Positions 58,175 to 63,702 of a stretch of DNA of 63,702 bases are shown here, one piece after another. The position numbers and the translations under genes are program-made. Under the pieces are notes generated by a model. It saw nothing but the letters and a program-made list of their open reading frames with translations, did no database searches and had not been told where the DNA came from. Positions within the stretch are counted from its first letter, which is position 1. The number at the start of each line of letters is the position of its first letter. This stretch comes from Bacilli bacterium (GTDB lineage: Bacteria > Bacillota_I > Bacilli_A > RFN20 > CAG-826), in the NCBI GenBank assembly GCA_024408235.1, contig JAKSVF010000005.1, forward strand, positions 1 to 63,702, in the 5' to 3' direction.

Positions 58175-59647
58175 CTATTCTCCAAGCGATGCGATGTAAT
58201 CAGCACGCATTGCTAATAATGTGTCACGAACAGCGTTTGTGGATAATGTTGATCCGGTGTGTACCGCACCTTCATCATCAAGGCTAGTTGTTCCGGCCTT
58301 AACGCCATCGACATATCCCTTGTAATCGTCCCAAGAGATATTCTTTGTGAACTTGTACCCATTTAGCTTAACGTCTGTTGCTGTTCCGCTGAATGCAGCG
58401 ATGAACTTCATGACGTCTGTTTCGCCTTCTGGGTCCTGGAATGAGGTTGTTGCCTCATATGCCTTGCCAGTTCCGCTTGTAAGTGTAACCGTGTAGCGTT
58501 TTGAGATTTCATATGAGCAGTGGCTTGTTGTAGCGGCTAATGCTGTGAATTCATCGGCAACATCAGATACATAGTCCGCTCCATATAATTTTCCGATTTC
58601 AGACTTGTAGTTTGCGATGTAGTCTTGGCGCATTGCTAAGAGCATGTCGCGAACGGCTTTTGTCGAGTAAGTAGAGCCTGTTTCAACTGCACTTTCGTCA
58701 TCGAATGAGACTGTTCCGGCCTTAATTTTTTCGAGCCATGTCTTGTAATCGTTATAGCCAGTGTTCTTTGTGAGTTTGTAACCATCAAGGGTGACAGTTG
58801 TCTTGTCTCCAGAGAATGCTGCGACGATTGCGACTTTGTTTGTTCCGCCTTCTTCTGGATCGGTGAATGATGTCTCACCAGCATATGCTGTTGTTACTGT
58901 TGAGTTTTTCAATGTTACTTCGTAACGTGTTGTGATCTCATATGAGCAGTTATCAGTTGTACCTGTTAATTTTGTGAATGTTGTATCCTCTGTTGAAGAT
59001 TTGAAGTTATCACCATAGATTTCTTCTAATGGAGTTTTTTCAACTGGAGTGACTGAACCACCGTTGATACGTGCGACATAGTCTGTTCTAGCGAACTGGA
59101 GACCATCAAGAAGGAACTTCTGAGATTTTGTGCCACCAGATACGACGCCTGATTCATCGTTCATGCTAGCTGTACCAGCGACAATTGAGTCTCCGAGTTT
59201 AGCGACGTTGACGTCATATCCTGCGTCTCCGCCCATCATGCCGCCTTCAACGAGGTTGATAGCGGATGGTTTGACTGAGTTCTTAGTTGCCTCTGTTGCA
59301 GGTCCTTCGAATAAGACCGAGAAGACAACGTCTGTCTTAACAGGCTTACCGCAGTTGACCTCATATGCATATCCGGTAGGTTTGCCGCCTTCCATGAGGG
59401 CATAGACTGCTGTGATTGTTGATTTTGTATTGTTTCCTGTGAAGGATGTTGGTGTAAAGTTTTCAACTTCAACGAAGTTTGCACCCGACTTTAACGCTTT
59501 GATATGAGCAGGTGCTTCTGTTGATTTGTGTGTTTCTTTGTAGTATTCAGCTACGGCGTTGAGTCCACCGATTAAACCGGCTGAAGCAACGCAGATGCAG
59601 CTAAGGACGAGAGCACACTTTACATAAGTATTCTTAAGTATATTCAT
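58175..59647 (-). CDS. rnfG: RnfG with three FMN-binding-type repeats
   Basis: RnfG normally has one covalently bound FMN and about 200 residues; this one has 490. After an N-terminal helix (about 8-30) there are three related units, each ending in a flavinylation-like motif: S-G-G-T (170-173), T-G-S-T (323-326) and T-G-S-T (464-467), preceded by D-E-(S/G)-x-V. Units two and three are close copies (A-V-R-D-M-L-L-A-M-R / A-V-R-D-T-L-L-A-M-R). The canonical S-G-A-T is altered in all three, so flavinylation is likely but unproven. ApbE is encoded nearby. Confidence 0.85.
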   Translation of the reverse strand: MNILKNTYVKCALVLSCICVASAGLIGGLNAVAEYYKETHKSTEAPAHIKALKSGANFVEVENFTPTSFTGNNTKSTITAVYALMEGGKPTGYAYEVNCGKPVKTDVVFSVLFEGPATEATKNSVKPSAINLVEGGMMGGDAGYDVNVAKLGDSIVAGTASMNDESGVVSGGTKSQKFLLDGLQFARTDYVARINGGSVTPVEKTPLEEIYGDNFKSSTEDTTFTKLTGTTDNCSYEITTRYEVTLKNSTVTTAYAGETSFTDPEEGGTNKVAIVAAFSGDKTTVTLDGYKLTKNTGYNDYKTWLEKIKAGTVSFDDESAVETGSTYSTKAVRDMLLAMRQDYIANYKSEIGKLYGADYVSDVADEFTALAATTSHCSYEISKRYTVTLTSGTGKAYEATTSFQDPEGETDVMKFIAAFSGTATDVKLNGYKFTKNISWDDYKGYVDGVKAGTTSLDDEGAVHTGSTLSTNAVRDTLLAMRADYIASLGE

Positions 59648-59659
59648 GTTCTGCCCTCC

Positions 59660-60709
59660 TTATTTCATTGCAAGTGGGACAATGACGATCAAGAGTGCAA
59701 CGCCTGCGAGGACGCCTGCAGTGATGAAGTGCCATTTTTTCCATCTTGATGATGACCACTGTGGGTAGTTGAGAACTGGAGCGATCATGTTAGCGAATAG
59801 GATTGAGAATCCAACGCCTTCTGTTCCAGCGAGTAAACGGATTGCGACTGTGACAACGCCCGCGAACGCACCGAATAATACACGTGCTGGATCGCCAACC
59901 GGTCCGGTTACTGGGTCGGTAATCATATAGACAGCACCGAATAAGACGCCGCCCGATAATAACTGATAGAGAGCATACTGACCGAAGAATGCGCCGCCCT
60001 TAATCTGGAGAACGACTCCGGCTGTGAGCACTAAGACGCAGAACGTGCCAAGGTATGAGACCAAGACTTTCCAGTCAATTGTCTTTGTGACTAATAAGTA
60101 GACGAGTCCAACGAGGATAGCGAGGTGGAATGTTTCGCCAAGCGATCCTGGGATTCTACCAAGTAATAAATCAAAGAGAGGAACTGTTGTGATGTCTAAG
60201 ACACCTAATGCAGTAGCACCTGATGTGATTGTGGAATCAATGATGCCTGCTGTGCCTGCGGCGTTTCCAGAGATGCCGCCCCAGAAGAGTCTTACGACGA
60301 TCATGCCTAAGGCTGCTGGGTTGAAGATGTTGTTACCAAGTCCTCCAAATACCAACTTACCTAAGACAATGCCAATTGCAGCGCCTGCGACTACGACGAA
60401 GTAGCCTGTTCCGCTTGCAAATCCGAGCTCTGTTGGTAAGCAGAGGGAATAAATCATTCCGGTGATGATTGAGGATAAAATATTCTCAATCTTGAACTCC
60501 TTAACGCTCTTTTTGACGATAAGGATAAAAAGGAACTCACATAGTACGCATGTTGCTAATGCGAGCGGGAAGATGCGTAGTGCGGATAATGGATATGCTA
60601 CCCATGCCCAAATGCAAACAGGTGCTAATCCGATTATTACGTTGAGGAGCATCCACATCAAATTGTCTTTACGCTTGATGTGTGGAGCTGTTTCTTTAAC
60701 AAATTGCAT
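59660..60709 (-). CDS. rnfD: Rnf electron transport complex subunit D
   Basis: A 349-residue membrane protein with about nine helices, of the RnfD/NqrB family. The flavinylation motif S-G-A-T is at 163-166 (Thr166 is the likely FMN site), and the G-N-N-I-F-N-P-A-A near 125-133 segment and terminal T-D-P-V-T-G-P-V-G-D-P motif are present. It is 12 nt before rnfG and 4 nt after rnfC. It carries FMN and, in homologues, riboflavin in the ion-translocating path. Confidence 0.95.
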   Translation of the reverse strand: MQFVKETAPHIKRKDNLMWMLLNVIIGLAPVCIWAWVAYPLSALRIFPLALATCVLCEFLFILIVKKSVKEFKIENILSSIITGMIYSLCLPTELGFASGTGYFVVVAGAAIGIVLGKLVFGGLGNNIFNPAALGMIVVRLFWGGISGNAAGTAGIIDSTITSGATALGVLDITTVPLFDLLLGRIPGSLGETFHLAILVGLVYLLVTKTIDWKVLVSYLGTFCVLVLTAGVVLQIKGGAFFGQYALYQLLSGGVLFGAVYMITDPVTGPVGDPARVLFGAFAGVVTVAIRLLAGTEGVGFSILFANMIAPVLNYPQWSSSRWKKWHFITAGVLAGVALLIVIVPLAMK

Positions 60710-60713
60710 AATA

Positions 60714-62015
60714 TTATAGCTTTGCTAAAAGCTTTGCCCTCCTTACGAAATCAGTGACACGGATGCCTGATGTGCAGCTGTAAGTGCATAATCCGCATTC
60801 CATGCAGTTGAGAGGATTTAGCATCTTAATCATCTCACGGTTTGTTGACTTAACTGCTTCCATGATGAGGACTGGCTGAAGTCCCTGTGGGCAAGATAAG
60901 ACACAAGATCCGCAGCGGATGCATGCTGCCTCTGGTTTTGTGCTCTCATTCATGACGATGAGAGATGTGACTGTCTTTGTTGCGATGCAGTCTTCGTTTG
61001 GGATTGCGGCGCCCATCATAGGTCCGCCGAAGATGAGAACTTTGTTTTCATCGCCTTTATATCCGCCTGCCATGTGGATTAAGTTGATGACAGGAGTACC
61101 GACACGAACGATGAAGTTGCTTGGGGCGTTGATGCCATCGCCATTAACTGACATATATCTTTCGTAGATTGGCTTGTTGTGCCAAATTGCTTCGTAGATT
61201 GTTGCGGCGGTTGTGACATTGACGTTCATGATTCCATATGCTGGTGGAATCTTGCCTGGAGCCATCTTGATGCCTAAGGCTGTCTTTACCATTGCAACTT
61301 CCCATCCCTGAGGGTAGAAGTTCTTCATCGGAGAGACCGTGATGCCCTGATTTGGATAGTACTTGTCGATCATCTCGTTTAAGTGAGCGATGATTTCTGG
61401 GTGTGTTTCCTTAACGCAGATTCTTGCGTCGTGGCAATCAAACATCTGCATGAGGAGTGCTGTACCACCAAAGATTTCTTTTGTCTTGTCGAGCATGAAT
61501 CTCTGGTCTGTATCAAGGTATGGTTCGCATTCGATACCGTTGATTAAGATGTGGTTAATCTTTTCTTTTGTCTGTAACTTGACGTGGGTAGGGAATCCTG
61601 AACCTCCTAAACCAACACAAGCGCAGTTTTCGATGATTTTGATCATCTCTTCTTTTGTTAATGCAGCAACTTCTTCAGGGGTTCTGTCTTTAACGGATGG
61701 ATCAAGCGTATCAAGGCGGTCATTCTCGATTTTCATGAAGTTAACGAGTTTGCCGCAGCGATGATAGTGCTTTTCAATTTTGACCATTGTACCACTGACT
61801 GTTGAGTGGATTGGCTGGTCGAAGAATGGGCCGTGTCTCATGCCGATTAACTGACACAAATTGACGTGGTCGCCTTCTTTGACATAGATATCAGCTTTTG
61901 CGCATCTTCCGTTCTCAACCGCAATATAGACATAATCCGGAATTGGAGCTGGAAGGGCTGGACGCTTGGAAAGCAAGTTATCTACGCCACCTATTTTTGT
62001 TGTTTTTGCAATCAT
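60714..62015 (-). CDS. rnfC: Rnf electron transport complex subunit C
   Basis: A 433-residue cytosolic-side subunit: Gly-rich NADH/FMN-binding region (G-L-G-G-S-G-F-P-T near 134-142), G-I-E-C-E-P-Y, and two 4Fe-4S motifs C-I-R-C-G-S-C-V-L-S-C-P and C-M-E-C-G-L-C-T-Y-S-C at about 367 and 405. It is the NAD-side entry module. It is the first gene of the operon; AAAGGGG lies about 9 nt before the ATG. Length is standard for the compact Firmicutes form. Confidence 0.96.
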   Translation of the reverse strand: MIAKTTKIGGVDNLLSKRPALPAPIPDYVYIAVENGRCAKADIYVKEGDHVNLCQLIGMRHGPFFDQPIHSTVSGTMVKIEKHYHRCGKLVNFMKIENDRLDTLDPSVKDRTPEEVAALTKEEMIKIIENCACVGLGGSGFPTHVKLQTKEKINHILINGIECEPYLDTDQRFMLDKTKEIFGGTALLMQMFDCHDARICVKETHPEIIAHLNEMIDKYYPNQGITVSPMKNFYPQGWEVAMVKTALGIKMAPGKIPPAYGIMNVNVTTAATIYEAIWHNKPIYERYMSVNGDGINAPSNFIVRVGTPVINLIHMAGGYKGDENKVLIFGGPMMGAAIPNEDCIATKTVTSLIVMNESTKPEAACIRCGSCVLSCPQGLQPVLIMEAVKSTNREMIKMLNPLNCMECGLCTYSCTSGIRVTDFVRRAKLLAKL

Positions 62016-62353
62016 AGTAGTGCCCCTTTCGCGTGAGTATTATTACATGCGTATGAGATTCCATATAGAGCACTTTATTTGTGCTTCAATGCATCAAACA
62101 CAAATTCTTTCGACCAAATCTAAAGATTCATAAAAAATAGTGCAAATGGTAATCTTTTACCGACATACCGATTAGTTATGAATAACCGAATTATATCGAC
62201 TAACACTGTCATTTTTTATCTTTTCTTAATGGACAAAACATAATAATTTGTAAGCAAGATTTGATCTATTTTTTGACGAATTTTCAATGAACTTACCAGC
62301 ATTGAATGCTTTTTTGCTTGCTAGAAAATGTTTGAACACTTAAAACATTAGCG
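62016..62353. promoter_or_regulatory. Divergent promoters of rnf and asparaginase
   Basis: No gene. On the plus side TTGCTA-17-TAAAAC (62318-62346) ends 7 nt before the asparaginase ATG. On the rnf side an inverted repeat AGCAC-N7-GTGCT (62069-62085) and a TTTGTG...CACAAA pair just upstream lie in the leader region and could be an operator. They do not match the Rex consensus well. The rest is AT-rich. Confidence 0.45.
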
Positions 62354-63331
62354 ATGAAAAAGATTTTACTTATTGCAACAGGCGGCACAATAGCCTGCAA
62401 AGTTAACGATAACGGCCTTGCTCCGGCTTTAGATGGAGATGAGCTTTTATCCTATTTAGATGATCTAAGCGATTTATGTACAGTGGACTGCATCCAATTA
62501 TTCAATTTGGACAGTACAAATATGACTTATAGCCATTGGGCAAAGGTCGCAAAAACAATCAAAGATAAATACGGAGATTACGATGGATTCGTAGTTACTC
62601 ACGGCACCGACACGATGGCGTATGCAGCGTCCGCTTTATCCTATATGGTTCAGAACTCCAGAAAGCCTATTGTATTTACGGGTTCTCAGAAGTCGATTTA
62701 TATGAGGGATAATGATGCTAGAAACAATTTAACTAACGCGCTCATATATGCATCATTTGATGGGGCTTATGGTGTTACAATCGTCTTCGATAACAAAGTT
62801 ATAATTGGAACAAGAGCCAAGAAGGTCCGTTCAAAATCATATAACGCTTTTACGAGTGTTAATTATCCTGAAATCGCAAGAATCATAGATAAGAAAGTAA
62901 TCCAATACATCAATAAGAACTACCGGGACGATGATGTCGCATTCTACCTTGACTTCAATACGAATGTCATGGTGCTAAAACTGGTGCCTGGCCTAAATCA
63001 TAAAGAGTTGTATTTTGCCCTTAAGAACTACGACGCTGTGATTATTGAGGGTTTTGGTGTAGGAGGGCTTCCGACTTATCTTGAGGAAGAATTCCCTGAT
63101 TTCAAGGATAAGACCGTAATCATTACAACCCAAGTTCAATATGAGGGTTCTGATCTTGATGTTTACCAGGTTGGAAAATCCATTAAAGCTAAATATGGCT
63201 TGCTCGAATCATACGACATGACCATTGAATCTCTGGTGTCTAAGACTATGTGGGTTAGGGGCATGACGAACGATAAAGAAGAGATTAAAAGACTTCTATA
63301 CACCCCAATATACAGTGATATTTTGAGATAA
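62354..63331 (+). CDS. ansA: L-asparaginase, type I
   Basis: A 325-residue cytosolic amidohydrolase: A-T-G-G-T-I-A near 8-14 (nucleophile Thr12) and T-H-G-T-D-T-M-A-Y near 85-93 (second Thr, Asp), with G-S-Q-K-S-I near 115. It converts asparagine to aspartate and ammonia. No signal peptide, unlike periplasmic type II enzymes. The promoter's -10 box ends 7 nt before the ATG and there is no ribosome site, again indicating a leaderless mRNA. Confidence 0.92.
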   Translation: MKKILLIATGGTIACKVNDNGLAPALDGDELLSYLDDLSDLCTVDCIQLFNLDSTNMTYSHWAKVAKTIKDKYGDYDGFVVTHGTDTMAYAASALSYMVQNSRKPIVFTGSQKSIYMRDNDARNNLTNALIYASFDGAYGVTIVFDNKVIIGTRAKKVRSKSYNAFTSVNYPEIARIIDKKVIQYINKNYRDDDVAFYLDFNTNVMVLKLVPGLNHKELYFALKNYDAVIIEGFGVGGLPTYLEEEFPDFKDKTVIITTQVQYEGSDLDVYQVGKSIKAKYGLLESYDMTIESLVSKTMWVRGMTNDKEEIKRLLYTPIYSDILR

Positions 63332-63342
63332 CAATTTTGAGG

Positions 63343-63366
63343 AGGCCTAGTAGGCCTTTTCTTTTG
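63343..63366 (+). terminator. Rho-independent terminator
   Basis: AGGCC (63343-63347) / GGCCT (63353-63357) then TTTCTTTT. Confidence 0.7.
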
Positions 63367-63451
63367 GCGTTTTTTCCGCACCCGAAATCTTCTTTTTAAT
63401 ATAAACAAAAATTATTAATTAATGTATGCTTTCACAAAAAGGAGTGCATGT

Positions 63452-63702
63452 ATGTTTATTGAATGGTCAACACAACCAAAATCATTTGGCTGGCAACATA
63501 TCCTTGGAATCGTATTGATGATCTTGGCTTTAATTGGTGGAGCGATACTCGGAGCGAAGAATTCCGGGGAGGCTAACGAGAAAAAGAACACGAAGATTCT
63601 TGGCTTTGCCGCTATCTATTTCATTGCAATGGATGTCTTTATTGAGATTTTCTCAACAATCGCTGAAGGAAAATATTTACTCACGTTCATCCCGTTTCAG
63701 CT
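63452..63702 (+). CDS. Membrane protein, YwaF/TIGR02206-like (partial, 5' end)
   Basis: The first 83 residues of a membrane protein run off the window end: a helix H-I-L-G-I-V-L-M-I-L-A-L-I-G-G-A, a Lys/Asn-rich loop, and a second helix ending Y-L-L-T-F-I-P-F-Q. The final segment resembles the L-P-L/F-H/Q-L-C-S motif of the YwaF family. AAAAGGAG precedes the ATG (63452). An ATG at 63448 is in another frame. Family assignment is tentative. Confidence 0.5.
   Translation, partial: MFIEWSTQPKSFGWQHILGIVLMILALIGGAILGAKNSGEANEKKNTKILGFAAIYFIAMDVFIEIFSTIAEGKYLLTFIPFQ

Noticed and set aside
62069-62104. Inverted repeats in the rnf leader considered as a Rex (NADH) operator
   Set aside because: Half-sites AGCAC and TTTGTG do not fit the TTGTGAA-N4-TTCACAA pattern in spacing or sequence.

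Overview
The window looks like a chromosomal segment of a low-GC, Gram-positive bacterium of the Bacilli/Firmicutes, probably an uncultured gut or rumen lineage. The reasons are the AT-rich intergenic DNA, AGGAGG-type ribosome sites, many Cys-lipobox lipoproteins with Ser/Thr linkers, permuted family-3 glycosidases, an Rnf complex, and the gdpP-rplI-dnaB-MBL-rlmH block that in Firmicutes usually lies near the replication origin. TGA is used as a stop codon. I cannot name a genus. No rRNA, tRNA or CRISPR array was seen.

Layout. 1-420: 5' end of a minus-strand ATPase gene, a 23-bp tandem repeat, and the tail of an IS3-family transposase. 423-3730: iron(II) uptake operon (feoA, feoA, feoB, a Cys-rich/HMA membrane protein, a 35-aa Cys-rich peptide) behind a promoter with two DtxR-type boxes. 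3791-12624: a lipoprotein, then a class I cyclic-di-GMP riboswitch leading a three-gene surface operon (two proteins with SipW-type signal peptides and a giant BspA-like leucine-rich-repeat protein). 12623-23691: a thioesterase, a small membrane protein, lipoproteins, a CotH-kinase-type lipoprotein, a tyrosine-phosphatase lipoprotein, a GT2-GtrA fusion, a phosphodiester-glycosidase-type protein and a pseudouridine synthase.

24148-45146 is a cell-surface region. It holds two secreted or anchored GH3 enzymes with permuted domain order, two lipoproteins with CxxC/GH repeats, a large lipoprotein with a hydrophobic segment followed by a coiled coil, a regulator with a LexA-like N-terminus and a LuxR-like C-terminus plus a metallophosphoesterase, an orphan PstS-like cluster, and a second tyrosine-phosphatase lipoprotein. 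45259-51852: AraC regulator and the replication/translation block. 51852-63702: a membrane protein, an abundant-looking lipoprotein, a flavin/electron-transfer block on the minus strand (rnfCDGEA, a Cys-rich membrane protein, a short rnfB, then apbE, a NusG-II protein and a Gx transporter), L-asparaginase and a partial membrane protein.

The points most worth following are these. (1) A composite operator of two palindromes with identical 24-bp centre spacing occurs at 18807-18847 and, inverted, at 32397-32437; the second copy sits on the promoter of the regulator that itself carries two different DNA-binding domains. (2) The c-di-GMP aptamer ends about 10 nt before the start codon of the surface operon. 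(3) Many promoters have their -10 box 6-9 nt before the ATG, suggesting leaderless mRNAs. (4) RnfG carries three FMN-binding-type repeats, while RnfB lacks its ferredoxin domain and is preceded by a separate small Cys-rich membrane protein.
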